Positions 1-8,345 of a stretch of DNA of 64,000 bases are shown piece by piece. Source of the DNA: Paenibacillus taiwanensis DSM 18679 (GTDB lineage Bacteria > Bacillota > Bacilli > Paenibacillales > Paenibacillaceae). Below the pieces are notes generated by a model, which searched no databases, was not told the origin of the DNA, and saw nothing but the letters and a program-made list of their open reading frames with translations. The DNA is taken from NCBI RefSeq assembly GCF_000425125.1, contig NZ_AULE01000024.1, forward strand, positions 1 to 64,000. The letters run 5' to 3'. The position numbers and the translations under genes are program-made. Every line of letters begins with the position of its first letter. The stretch's first letter is position 1.

Positions 1-211
1 CATACTCCGTGTGAAGTGTACGCGTATATCCACCGTTACGCGAGTTTCCTGAGTTCACTCCAATGCGGTCATACTTCTCATAGTCAAGAAATGCAGTCAA
101 TTCGGTTTCTAATAAACGATTCATGGCTGCTTCTAGATGAGAACGAAAAACTTCAGTCACATCTTGCTTGGCGACTAGAGCTTGGACTAAATCTGATGTA
201 AAATGATTCAT
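1..211 (-). CDS. IS256-family (Mutator-type) transposase, N-terminal 70 residues
   Basis: Reading the minus strand from the ATG at 211 gives a protein starting MNHFTSDLVQAL and continuing through LETELTAFLDYEKY and NSRNGGYTRTL. This is the typical N-terminus of IS256-family DDE transposases, which move the element by cut-and-paste or copy-out. The catalytic DDE residues would lie outside the window, so activity cannot be judged. The start is preceded by AGAGGT at a suitable distance, and that site is buried in an inverted repeat (see the next entry). The open frame on the opposite strand is an antisense shadow. Confidence 0.85.
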   Translation of the reverse strand, partial: MNHFTSDLVQALVAKQDVTEVFRSHLEAAMNRLLETELTAFLDYEKYDRIGVNSGNSRNGGYTRTLHTEY

Positions 212-213
212 AG

Positions 214-274
214 GGAAGACCTCTTTTCTGTGAATTGTGTTGTGGTGACTTAATTCTACAAGAAAAGGTCTTCC
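214..274 (-). promoter_or_regulatory. Inverted repeat covering the transposase ribosome-binding site
   Basis: GGAAGACC-TC-TTTTCT (214-229) pairs with AGAAAAGGTCTTCC (261-274), leaving a two-base bulge. On the minus-strand transcript one arm contains the Shine-Dalgarno of the transposase. A transcript entering from outside the element would carry both arms and hide the ribosome site. A transcript starting inside the loop would not. This is a known way for insertion sequences to avoid activation by neighbouring promoters; here it is inferred from sequence only. Confidence 0.55.
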
Positions 275-454
275 TTTTTGCTATTTATCTATTTACACAA
301 GATATTTTACGCTCTCCCGCATGAGGTTGTTACTTTGTGTGGTTTTTACAATTCTAATTATTAGTTTATTGATACATCTTCTATTAAAATGAATGGCTTA
401 TTGACTTGGATACGTATGTATCAAATAATCAAATAACCTATTACGACATGTTGA

Positions 455-658
455 CCCTCCAGGTTATTTTTATACCATATGATTGGTGGACGGATACATA
501 ATGGGGGAGCATTGTCAGTCGACGATGTTATTATCCAAAAAAATGAATATCAGTACGATTCGAATAATAGACTTAATTCAGCTTCGTTTCCTTATAGGTC
601 TGAGATTACTTATACTTATGATGCCAATGGTAATATCGTGCGTAAAGAAGTGAAGTAA
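455..658 (+). pseudogene. C-terminal remnant of a YD-repeat (Rhs-like) surface protein
   Basis: The frame is open from just after a stop at 452-454 and ends at TAA 656-658. The translation contains VDDVIIQKNEYQYDSNNRL and then ITYTYDANGNIVRKEVK, which are two YD repeats. There is no start codon with a ribosome site and no signal peptide. The upstream part has been lost, probably when the neighbouring IS256 element inserted or recombined. The phrase preceding the YD repeat resembles the end of a carbohydrate-binding module, as in the intact gene at 2112. It is best read as the tail of a destroyed gene. Confidence 0.7.
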
Positions 659-682
659 CTGTTAGAAACCGCCCATAAACAA

Positions 683-719
683 AAGGCCAATCATGAACGC
701 TTCATTCATGATTGGCCTT
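683..719. terminator. Bidirectional terminator hairpin
   Basis: A perfect 15-bp stem (683-697 with 705-719) and a 7-nt loop lie between the YD remnant (+) and the converging LamG-protein gene (-). Flanking A and T residues suit termination in both directions. Confidence 0.75.
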
Positions 720-750
720 AATGTCTAATGTTTTTCTCTCGCTGATTACT

Positions 751-2004
751 TTATGATAATCCCTCCTCGTTCATTTCAAAATCTACGTATTCAGCGGTCG
801 TATTTGCTGTGAACATCTCGTTGTTCATTTCCGATTCTGTCAAGGCACGGCTCCAGATTTTTATTTGATACAAATTACCTTTAAATCGGTAATTCTTGTC
901 GTGAATCCAGCCAGATACTACGGCACTGTCGGTTACTTTTGGAGCTGCCGCCTCCCCATACTTTGTAAGGCTTTGCTTTTTTCCGTTAATGTACAACTCA
1001 CTATCGTACACATTGTCATTAGCAAAGATGGCTGTTACGTGTACCCATTTGTTCTTTAGAGGGTCACTAATTGTTGCATAAATATCGCCCTTGCCAGTAT
1101 TAAAGCCAAATAAGCCGTCTATTAAATACAAAGTATAAGGAGAATCCCAACTAAACGGCATTTGCTCGGTTATCCCTTCCCATTTCATCCAAAATTGTAC
1201 GGTAGTTTTACCAGCTCGTTCTTTATTAACAGGAAGATTGTCCAGCATGTATCTACTGTTCATTTTAAAGGCAAGCGATGCGCTAGGGGCATCAAATAGA
1301 ACCCATTGACCTAAGAGGTGCCCTTTCTGAATGGGGGTGTCAGGCTTTTGCATATAAGTTAATATTTCACCTTTTGAGAGCTCTGTATTCCAAATTTGTA
1401 ACTCCGAAAGATCTCCTCCGTAACGATACGTATCATTCCGTTCCCATCCGCCAATAAGTGCTTCTTGCGAAACGGATATCTTAGCATGTGTCCCATAAGA
1501 TTGCAGCTTTTGCTCATTACCGTTTATGAAAACTTTGCTTTTTTTAACATCTCCATTGCTAAATACCGCTGTAACTAGTACCCACTTGTTTTCAATATTA
1601 CTAACCGGGACACCATATAAGTCTCCATTGGAAGTATTAAATCCTAGAACTCCACTATTTAACCAAATATTATATCCTGAGTTCCAAGTAAATGGCATGA
1701 CATCATCAACACCATTCCATTTCATCCAAAATTGAACGGTTGTCATTGCTCCCTCTTGTTGGCTGACTTTGGGAACCGAAATAGGAAGCTTTAAATCATG
1801 ATTAAAAGTTTTATACGTTTGTGGCTGTGATGAATAACCGGACAAATCCTCATCTGCTTTGACAACCTTAATAAGATTACCATTGGCATCATACTTGTAT
1901 TGATAGATTGGACTAGCGTAAGTAATAGAATTAGTCATTAATAATAGTGCTAGGGAAAATAGTAGTAAGCACCTTTTTCGTAATCTGAGCCAAAATTTTT
2001 TCAC
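751..2004 (-). CDS. Secreted protein with one YD repeat and two LamG-like domains
   Basis: This 417-residue protein starts with a basic N-terminus and a hydrophobic segment ending near SITYA, a likely signal peptide. One YD repeat follows (YQYKYDANGNLIKV, about 34-47). Then come two homologous concanavalin-A/LamG-like jellyroll domains (about 85-215 and 265-395). Each begins TTVQFWMKW, has GFNT-G(K/S)GD-Y in the middle, and ends with an (Q/Y)I(W/K)IW helix-turn phrase, so an internal duplication is clear. LamG folds usually bind glycans or proteins; no enzymatic residues are visible. A complete Rhs core needs many YD repeats, so this is a lone YD segment attached to binding domains. It diverges from the similar gene at 2112. 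The function is unknown; cell-surface binding is inferred. Confidence 0.75.
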   Translation of the reverse strand: MKKFWLRLRKRCLLLFSLALLLMTNSITYASPIYQYKYDANGNLIKVVKADEDLSGYSSQPQTYKTFNHDLKLPISVPKVSQQEGAMTTVQFWMKWNGVDDVMPFTWNSGYNIWLNSGVLGFNTSNGDLYGVPVSNIENKWVLVTAVFSNGDVKKSKVFINGNEQKLQSYGTHAKISVSQEALIGGWERNDTYRYGGDLSELQIWNTELSKGEILTYMQKPDTPIQKGHLLGQWVLFDAPSASLAFKMNSRYMLDNLPVNKERAGKTTVQFWMKWEGITEQMPFSWDSPYTLYLIDGLFGFNTGKGDIYATISDPLKNKWVHVTAIFANDNVYDSELYINGKKQSLTKYGEAAAPKVTDSAVVSGWIHDKNYRFKGNLYQIKIWSRALTESEMNNEMFTANTTAEYVDFEMNEEGLS

Positions 2005-2111
2005 AGTTTGCTCCTCCTGAAATCAATTCGTAATTAGATAATATTACCTGTTACAACATAATAACATACTATATATTAAGATGAAGCACTATGAAAAAAG
2101 TAGGGGGATCT

Positions 2112-4013
2112 ATGAGGAAAAAAAGAGTAGCAATGGTATTCATATTGAGTTTTATGCTCTTGATTACAGACTACACCGCTCATGCGACGGTATCTGCTAA
2201 TACTTTGCATAATACATTTGAGAAAGATGTCAATGACAGCTTAGGGATGGTAGTTGAGCAACAAAGTGAGGTTGGAGGATACTTGTCAGGTTTACCACCT
2301 GAAGGGTCTACAGTACCAAGTCCGGATATGGGAGTCTATGCGAAGAATGGACAGTATTTTTACAGGATAGCAGGTACAGATAATAGCTCGATCAAAGATA
2401 GTTTTATATATTTTAAGTTATATGATGAGCTGGATCTTAGAATAGATCAGGGAATGGTTCTTAGTTATTGGATTTATCATCATGGTGGGCAGCAAAGTAA
2501 AAAAATCGCGATAGATCTCATATTTGACGATAATACGACCTTACGTGATTCCGGTGTAACAGACCAGAATGGACGTGGTGTTCATCCTGCATTTCGAAAT
2601 ATGCCGTTAAGCGAGTGGCATTTTGTGCAAATAAAGCTGGATACGTTCAGCGGCAAGAAGATAAAAAAGGTGTTAGTAGGATATGATGACCTCACAAATG
2701 ATGAAGTAGGCTCCTTCCGAGCCTATTTAGATGATATTTATATTGGACCATCACAAGCGCTAGATGCCAAGATTTTGACTAGTCAGTTGCCTGACTTTCT
2801 ATATGCAGGTGAAGAATATACCGCTAATATCACCGTTAAAAATGCGGGCTCTCAAGAATGGTCGGAATCAATGAGCGTTCGCTTAGGTGCTGTAGACGAT
2901 GGAGATCCTTTTGCGCTAGGAAGGCATGTTATTCCTGCAGGGCACAAGATCAAGTACGGTGATACATATACCTTTACATTTCCCATGAAGGCACCAGATA
3001 AGCCGGGTGTGTATACGACGGATTGGCGTATGGTTCAAGATGGAGTAAGTTGGTTTGGGGATACGGTAACCAAGCAGGTAAAGGTACAGGAAAGAGAGGT
3101 TTTAAACGCCAAGATAACGACACATAAATTACCTGATGTCTTGTATGCAGGAGAAGAATATACGGCAAGCATTACTGTGGAAAATACGGGTACTCACGAG
3201 TGGTCAGAGTCTTCAAGCGTGCGCTTGGGTGCTGTGGACGATGGAGATCCTTTTGCGTTAGGTAGACATTTTATTCCTGCAGGACACAAGATCAAGTACG
3301 GGTCTACATATACCTTTACATTTCCCATGAAGGCACCAGATAAGCCTGGTGTATATACGACAGATTGGCGTATGGTTCAAGATGGAGTGAGTTGGTTTGG
3401 GGATACGGTGACCAAGCAGGTTAGGGTAAAAGAGAAAGTAAATGTAAACAAGGACAAATTAAGCACGTATTATTATGATTCCAATAACCAATTGGCGTAT
3501 ATAATATCGGCTAATCAGAAAAAAGAGTATGTATATGATGAATTAGGACGACTGCGCTCTGTATCTACAAGTCGTAATCTTATTCCTAATCACAGCTTTG
3601 AGCGGCCAGATTTATGGCGATTGTCTCCTCATATGAGATATGATTCATTAAAGTCGAGCGATGGCGGGAAGTCAATCAAGTTTGAGTCAGAACATGAAGT
3701 CATCGGTACCTCGTCAGATTCTGTGTTTATCCCAGTACTTTCTTCTCAAAAGTATGTCCTAAGTGCAAGCCTTTTTAACAGTTTAACGAAAGGCAGCTTT
3801 TACGTTGATATGTTAGAGCTGGATGAAAGCAATAATGTAGTTCTGGATCATGCAGGCTATTATTCGGGAGAACAGCATAAGTGGAATCATGGCACAGTAG
3901 CATTTGTGACAAATAGTAAAACCGTGCATGTGCTCGTACGAGTAGTTGCAGATAGCGGTGCAACTGGGACAGCATATGCGGACAATATTAAATTAGAGCG
4001 GGCGAAAAACTAG
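2112..4013 (+). CDS. Secreted multidomain protein: binding module, two NBR1-Ig-like domains, YD repeats, C-terminal binding module
   Basis: The start chosen is the ATG at 2112 because GGGGG lies a few bases before it; an in-frame ATG at 2091 has no such site. The 633-residue product has a signal peptide, then a jellyroll-like module ending in RAYLDDIYIG. Two tandem copies follow of a roughly 110-residue domain with the pattern W-(x)n-RLGAVDDGDPF-(x)n-DWRMVQDGVSWFG, as in the Ig-like domain next to BRCA1 (NBR1) found in bacterial surface enzymes. Two YD repeats come next (YYYDSNNQL, YVYDELGRL). The C-terminal domain starts NLIPNHSFERPD, typical of CBM4/9-like binding modules. No catalytic domain is visible. 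It is probably anchored or secreted for glycan or surface binding; the role is inferred. Confidence 0.75.
   Translation: MRKKRVAMVFILSFMLLITDYTAHATVSANTLHNTFEKDVNDSLGMVVEQQSEVGGYLSGLPPEGSTVPSPDMGVYAKNGQYFYRIAGTDNSSIKDSFIYFKLYDELDLRIDQGMVLSYWIYHHGGQQSKKIAIDLIFDDNTTLRDSGVTDQNGRGVHPAFRNMPLSEWHFVQIKLDTFSGKKIKKVLVGYDDLTNDEVGSFRAYLDDIYIGPSQALDAKILTSQLPDFLYAGEEYTANITVKNAGSQEWSESMSVRLGAVDDGDPFALGRHVIPAGHKIKYGDTYTFTFPMKAPDKPGVYTTDWRMVQDGVSWFGDTVTKQVKVQEREVLNAKITTHKLPDVLYAGEEYTASITVENTGTHEWSESSSVRLGAVDDGDPFALGRHFIPAGHKIKYGSTYTFTFPMKAPDKPGVYTTDWRMVQDGVSWFGDTVTKQVRVKEKVNVNKDKLSTYYYDSNNQLAYIISANQKKEYVYDELGRLRSVSTSRNLIPNHSFERPDLWRLSPHMRYDSLKSSDGGKSIKFESEHEVIGTSSDSVFIPVLSSQKYVLSASLFNSLTKGSFYVDMLELDESNNVVLDHAGYYSGEQHKWNHGTVAFVTNSKTVHVLVRVVADSGATGTAYADNIKLERAKN
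2764..3433 (+). repeat. Tandem 342-bp repeat encoding the two NBR1-Ig-like domains
   Basis: Two consecutive copies spaced 342 bp apart (114 residues) are nearly identical in the second two thirds of each unit, for example the stretches around 2943 and 3285. The first third is more diverged. This suggests a recent partial homogenisation or duplication. Confidence 0.85.
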
Positions 4014-4033
4014 CGGATTAAGCTAGTTTTTTT
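4006..4033 (+). terminator. Intrinsic terminator
   Basis: AAAACTAGC pairs with GCTAGTTTT around a 7-nt loop and a T run follows. It overlaps the stop codon of the preceding gene. Confidence 0.85.
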
Positions 4034-4583
4034 GCGTTCGTATAACGAAGGAACTGATTTGACCACCCTTGCTGAGATAAAACCAACATACGCATAACAT
4101 AAAAAGGAGTTCGTAGCGTCCTTCATAATCATACTATCCATGCTCATTTTCTCGTTAATATTTTACCAGTGTTACGCTCAAATCAAGCAAAGCGATGACG
4201 CTGTAAATTGTTTGCAGGAGGTGGATAGTACGCATTTTTTCTCTTCACGGAAGGCGGAATAAGCACGTTTTAGGAGATTTCAGCAAATTTTATGAATGCG
4301 CTTTCTCTAAGGCGAATATGTATCCATATCTTACGATTTAGCTTACTTGGACGCTAAGAACGTATCTACAGGGTGCATGCTGAAATGTGTCGAATGCTGC
4401 GCCAGTGCAAGGAGTTTCAGCTTTATGGAGCTGTAAAAAGAGAACTCGTAAAAATCTTCAAAATAATATGAATCATTTATAAATATTTTCCATCATTTTA
4501 CTACCCGTACAATAGAGGAGGTGGTACAATGTTGAGGAAAATATAACCTTCACACAAAGTACAAATTTGAGAGGGGAAATAAT
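4034..4583 (+). other. Intergenic region with a mini-ORF before the peptide transporter operon
   Basis: No conventional gene is seen. Just upstream of the transporter operon there is a strong GGAGGTGG followed by ATG-TTG-AGG-AAA-ATA-TAA (4529-4546, MLRKI). This is a possible leader peptide or simply a decayed start. A minus-strand open frame of about 45 codons (roughly 4016-4150) has no recognisable product. Confidence 0.4.
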
Positions 4584-6305
4584 GTGGTAAAAAAGAAGTG
4601 GACGTCCTTAATGCTGATTGTGGTACTTATTGGGAGCTTGTTATCCGCGTGCAGTAGTTCAAATTCAACTACGAACCCACCTAAGGAACAACCTAAGCCA
4701 TCCGACACCAAGACCGAACCAGTAAAGGAAAATACGGCGCAGACACCGAAAGATGGAGGGGTCATTACGCTTGGCACCTTCTCAGACATTGTGACAGCGA
4801 ATCCGCTATTTGCCAGCGACACTTCTTCAGGCGACGCCATTAACTTGATTTTTGCTAATCTGTACGATGTTGACCGTAAAGCCAATGTTGTAGCAGAGCC
4901 TTGGTCGCTAGCGGCAGAACTGCCGCAGATCAGTGAGGACTCCAAGACTTATACGATTAAATTAAAGCCGGAAGCCAAATGGAGTGACGGTCAACCGGTT
5001 ACGGCTGATGACCTTATCTTTTCCATTAATACTACCCGCAACCCGGATGTTGGCTCACCAGGTATTAGCTCCTTCGATAAGGTAGACACTGTGACCAAAG
5101 TGGATGCCAATACGGTTCAAATCAAGCTGAAGCAAGTATATGCCCCATTCCTCTACTCCCTTAGACTCAGTCTTATCCCTAACCACATCTTGAAAGATGT
5201 TCCCGCAAAAGAACTCAAAAAGCATCCATTTGGTGCAGACCCAACGAAGACAGTAACCAACGGCCCGTGGAAATGGACCGAATGGAAACAGAAACAGTAC
5301 TTAAGCTTTGATGCCGATCCAAGCTATTGGGGAGCTAAGAAACCTCATATTGCTAAGGTCGTGTACAAAATATACGCAGATCAAAATACGGAAGTCCAGG
5401 CATTGATCAAAGGTGACATTGATAGCGTCTCGGCTATTCCGGTTACACAGCTTGCCGCCGTTCAGAGCAAAGAAAATCTGAATGTCGTGCTTGCCCCAGG
5501 CCCATTGTACGAATACCTTGGCTTTAACTTTAAGGGCGAGAATTTCCCAGGTAACGTAAGCCTGTTTACAGGCGAGAAGACAAGGCAGGCAATCGCCTAC
5601 GCGCTTAACCGTCAAGGTATGGTTGACAACATTTTAAAAGGAACCGGAAAGCTGATGAATTCCCCATTCCTGCCAGGCTCGTGGGCAGATCCTGGAGAAG
5701 CTGCCGTCAATTACAGCTATGATGCAGCACAAGCTAAGAAGCTGCTGGAAGAAGACGGCTGGAAAGCCGGTGCCGATGGAATTTTAACGAAGGATGGCAA
5801 TCGCTTCTCCTTTGAGTTGCAATACAATACAGGCAACAATCGTCGTGAGCAAGTGGCAGCTGTTATTCAACAAAACCTAAAAGATGTAGGTATCGAGGTC
5901 AAGCCAAGAGGAATCGACTTCGCAGCATGGCAGGAACAGAACATTAATCCAGGGAAATATCAGGCTATTTTAGCCGCTTGGTCTTTGACAGATCCTGATC
6001 CGAACTCGGAAAGTATTTTCTCTTCAAAATATTTCCCTCCAGGACAAAATGCAGGCTGGTATAAAAACGATAAACTGGATCAATTGTGGGTGAAGGGGTA
6101 CTCTGTCGTCGATCAGAATGAGCGTAAGAAAGTGTATCAGGAAATTGGCAAAGAAATTTCTACTAATCTTCCTTATGTATTTCTGTATCAATACGGAACA
6201 CCGCAAGGCTTAGGTCCTAAAGTCAAATATGCAGAAGAAGATAAACCAGAACCTTCACTTGCATACGGTTATATGTTCCGCATTATCAACTGGTGGGTTG
6301 AATAA
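4584..6305 (+). CDS. Peptide ABC transporter substrate-binding lipoprotein (SBP_bac_5 family)
   Basis: This is the extracellular receptor of an Opp/Dpp-type importer, anchored to the membrane by a lipid on Cys23 (lipobox LSAC). Its 573 residues match the family length. Family-5 solute-binding signatures are present: an N-terminal phrase on expected output from the transporter cycle (EPWSLAAELP), TYTIKLKPEAKWSDGQPVTADD and GPWKW near 230. Translation starts at GTG 4584: the overlapping ATG two bases earlier meets a stop after one codon, and GAGGGGAAA precedes. It is the first gene of an operon with two permeases and two ATPases. The substrate, short peptides or possibly nickel or other family-5 ligands, cannot be decided from sequence. 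Confidence 0.9.
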   Translation: MVKKKWTSLMLIVVLIGSLLSACSSSNSTTNPPKEQPKPSDTKTEPVKENTAQTPKDGGVITLGTFSDIVTANPLFASDTSSGDAINLIFANLYDVDRKANVVAEPWSLAAELPQISEDSKTYTIKLKPEAKWSDGQPVTADDLIFSINTTRNPDVGSPGISSFDKVDTVTKVDANTVQIKLKQVYAPFLYSLRLSLIPNHILKDVPAKELKKHPFGADPTKTVTNGPWKWTEWKQKQYLSFDADPSYWGAKKPHIAKVVYKIYADQNTEVQALIKGDIDSVSAIPVTQLAAVQSKENLNVVLAPGPLYEYLGFNFKGENFPGNVSLFTGEKTRQAIAYALNRQGMVDNILKGTGKLMNSPFLPGSWADPGEAAVNYSYDAAQAKKLLEEDGWKAGADGILTKDGNRFSFELQYNTGNNRREQVAAVIQQNLKDVGIEVKPRGIDFAAWQEQNINPGKYQAILAAWSLTDPDPNSESIFSSKYFPPGQNAGWYKNDKLDQLWVKGYSVVDQNERKKVYQEIGKEISTNLPYVFLYQYGTPQGLGPKVKYAEEDKPEPSLAYGYMFRIINWWVE

Positions 6306-6334
6306 GGTCAACAACCATTAGACAACACCGGACG

Positions 6335-6361
6335 AGGGGAGGGGAGTAAACTCCCTCCCCT
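6335..6361 (+). promoter_or_regulatory. Intercistronic stem-loop after the binding-protein gene
   Basis: AGGGGAGGGGAG pairs with CTCCCTCCCCT around a TAAA loop with one bulged G. No T run follows, so it looks like an RNA-stabilising or partially terminating element. It would allow more binding protein than permease to be made. Confidence 0.7.
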
Positions 6362-6384
6362 ATATGGTTTAGGAGGATTATTTC

Positions 6385-7356
6385 ATGACGGAATTCCTGA
6401 TCCGCCGTGTATTACAGTCGCTGCTAGTTTTGTTTCTGATCTCGATTGTGACCTTTGGTCTCATCCATGCGGCCCCAGGGGGACCAACACAGATCTTTTT
6501 ATCACCAGGTTTATCCCAAGAAGCGGGCAGAATTCAAGCACATAACCTGGGACTGGATCAGCCGGTATATATTCAATATGTACGATGGCTGGGCGGCATG
6601 CTGCAAGGAGATCTTGGACAGACGTTTAAGAACAATCTCCCCGTCTCGGAAATTCTCTGGCCCACTGTACAAAATACAGTCATTTTAATGGGAGTGGCCT
6701 GGCTGTTCGCGATGTTAATTGCAATTCCTTGGGGGATTTATAACAGTACGTCCGAATATGGAATCTCAGATCAGACAGCGTCGATGATTTCCTATATCGG
6801 GTTCGCTATGCCTGTATTTTGGTTTGGTATTATGCTCCAAGAACTGATATCTATCAAGTGGGATTTGCTTCCTTTGTCAGATATGTACACGATGGGAAAA
6901 GAAGGAGACATGGGCGACCTCTTTATGCATTTGGTTCTTCCTGTTTCCGTACTGACATTGGGATTTTTGGCCTCTTATGTAAAATACTCCCGCACAAGCA
7001 TGTTGGAGGTACTAGATCAGGACTACATTCGTACGGCGCGAGCGAAAGGTATGAAGGAAAGAAGAGTCGTGTTCCGTCATGCGTTGCGAAATGCGATGAT
7101 ACCGATTATTACGATTTTAGGGCTGGATTTACCTATTCTAGTAGCGGGTGCTGCCATTACAGAAAGTGTATTTAACTGGCCAGGCATGGGACGGCTTTTT
7201 ATTGAGATGGCAGTAGCACGGGAATACTCGGTATTAATGGCCATTACGGTCATAACAGCCGTTATCGTTGTTGTCGGTAATTTAATTGCAGATATTTTGT
7301 ACGCTATCGTAGACCCTCGTGTACAGATAGGTCGTAAAGGGGGCGTGTCGTCATGA
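6385..7356 (+). CDS. Peptide ABC transporter permease, OppB/DppB family
   Basis: An inner-membrane permease of 323 residues, the usual size for OppB/DppB. The first transmembrane segment is at residues 8-28, followed by an extracellular loop with the GLDQP-(x)n-GDLG phrase typical of the family. The cytoplasmic EAA loop (ARAKGMKERRVVFRHALRN, about 219-237) contacts the ATPases. A good AGGAGG precedes the ATG. Its stop overlaps the next permease gene by four bases (ATGA), which indicates translational coupling. Confidence 0.92.
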   Translation: MTEFLIRRVLQSLLVLFLISIVTFGLIHAAPGGPTQIFLSPGLSQEAGRIQAHNLGLDQPVYIQYVRWLGGMLQGDLGQTFKNNLPVSEILWPTVQNTVILMGVAWLFAMLIAIPWGIYNSTSEYGISDQTASMISYIGFAMPVFWFGIMLQELISIKWDLLPLSDMYTMGKEGDMGDLFMHLVLPVSVLTLGFLASYVKYSRTSMLEVLDQDYIRTARAKGMKERRVVFRHALRNAMIPIITILGLDLPILVAGAAITESVFNWPGMGRLFIEMAVAREYSVLMAITVITAVIVVVGNLIADILYAIVDPRVQIGRKGGVSS

Positions 7357-8345
7357 GCGTGGCCAACCTCAAAGAAATTCAGCCTGAGCCAGGACACGAC
7401 ACAGATCTTCAACCAATCCTTCCACTTCCTCCCTCTGAGAAACCAATTGGCTTGTGGCATATGGCATTTAAGAAATTTATGAGCAATCCGTTTGCGGTGT
7501 CAGGGTTAGTTGTTGTGCTATTTTTTGTAATCGTTGCGGTATTTGCCCGTGTTATCGCCCCTTATGATCCGGCTGCCATCGATTTATTAAACGCGAATTT
7601 GCCAGCAGGCAGTCCTAACCATCTGTTTGGAACGGATGAACTAGGACGAGACATTTTGACACGTTTGATCTACAGCAGTCAAGTATCTCTATTAGTTGGA
7701 TTTTCTGTGGCGCTAATTTCTGTCGTGATTGGCACGATAATTGGATCGGTTTCAGGCTATTTTGGGGGCTTCGTTGACACATTTTTTATGCGTATCGTAG
7801 ATGTGATGAATTCCATTCCAACTTTGTTTCTAAATATTTTGGTACTTTCTATTTTTGGCTCTAAGTTCAGTTATATGATCCTCATTATGGGATTTACAAG
7901 TTGGATGGGCTCTGCACGACTCGTCCGTGGTACGTTCCTGCAGCTGCGGGAAATGCAATATGTCGAGGCAGCGAGAGCAATCGGCGTATCCAGTTGGTCT
8001 ATTATTGGAAGGCATTTGCTCCGAAATTCAACAGCTCCTATTATTGTTAACGCTACGTTAATGGTAGGGGGAGCAATATTAGCGGAGTCGGGCTTGTCTT
8101 ATTTAGGTTTAGGTGTCCAGCTACCGGATACGAGTTGGGGACTTATGTTAAGTAATGCGCAGCAATTTATGTTAGTAGATCCAATGCAAGCGCTTTATCC
8201 AGGGCTTTGTATTTTTCTAGTCGTTCTGGCTGTTAACTTTATCGGGGATGGGATTCGCGACGCATTCGACCCGCGTAAGAAAGTGAAAATTCCACGCAGG
8301 AGGTTACAGCAATGGCGGGAAAGCTTCTTGAAATCCAAAATTTAA
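7353..8345 (+). CDS. Peptide ABC transporter permease, OppC/DppC family
   Basis: The second permease of the importer, 330 residues. A proline-rich cytoplasmic N-terminus precedes the first membrane segment (residues about 50-70). The periplasmic-side phrase HLFGTDELGRDILTR (about 89-103) and the EAA loop around AARAIGVSSWSIIGRH (about 208-223) are hallmarks of OppC/DppC. The gene begins inside the stop of the upstream permease. It overlaps the following ATPase gene by 34 bases, a longer overlap than elsewhere in the operon. The last residues ([15 protein letters not shown]) therefore share DNA with the ATPase start. Confidence 0.92.
   Translation: MSVANLKEIQPEPGHDTDLQPILPLPPSEKPIGLWHMAFKKFMSNPFAVSGLVVVLFFVIVAVFARVIAPYDPAAIDLLNANLPAGSPNHLFGTDELGRDILTRLIYSSQVSLLVGFSVALISVVIGTIIGSVSGYFGGFVDTFFMRIVDVMNSIPTLFLNILVLSIFGSKFSYMILIMGFTSWMGSARLVRGTFLQLREMQYVEAARAIGVSSWSIIGRHLLRNSTAPIIVNATLMVGGAILAESGLSYLGLGVQLPDTSWGLMLSNAQQFMLVDPMQALYPGLCIFLVVLAVNFIGDGIRDAFDPRKKVKIPRRRLQQWRESFLKSKI

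Larger units (their letters stand above)
1..318 (-). mobile_element. IS256-family insertion sequence, right part (cut by window edge)
   Basis: The start of a transposase gene reads leftwards off the window. The non-coding end continues to about 318, where TTTACACAAGATATTTTACG and a following CTCTCCC resemble the terminal inverted repeats of IS256-family elements. Only one end is present, so the inverted repeat partner and the target duplication cannot be checked. The outer boundary is inferred and could be off by several bases. Confidence 0.6.

Noticed and set aside
16-201. Plus-strand frame at the left edge
   Set aside because: It is the antisense shadow of the IS256 transposase start.
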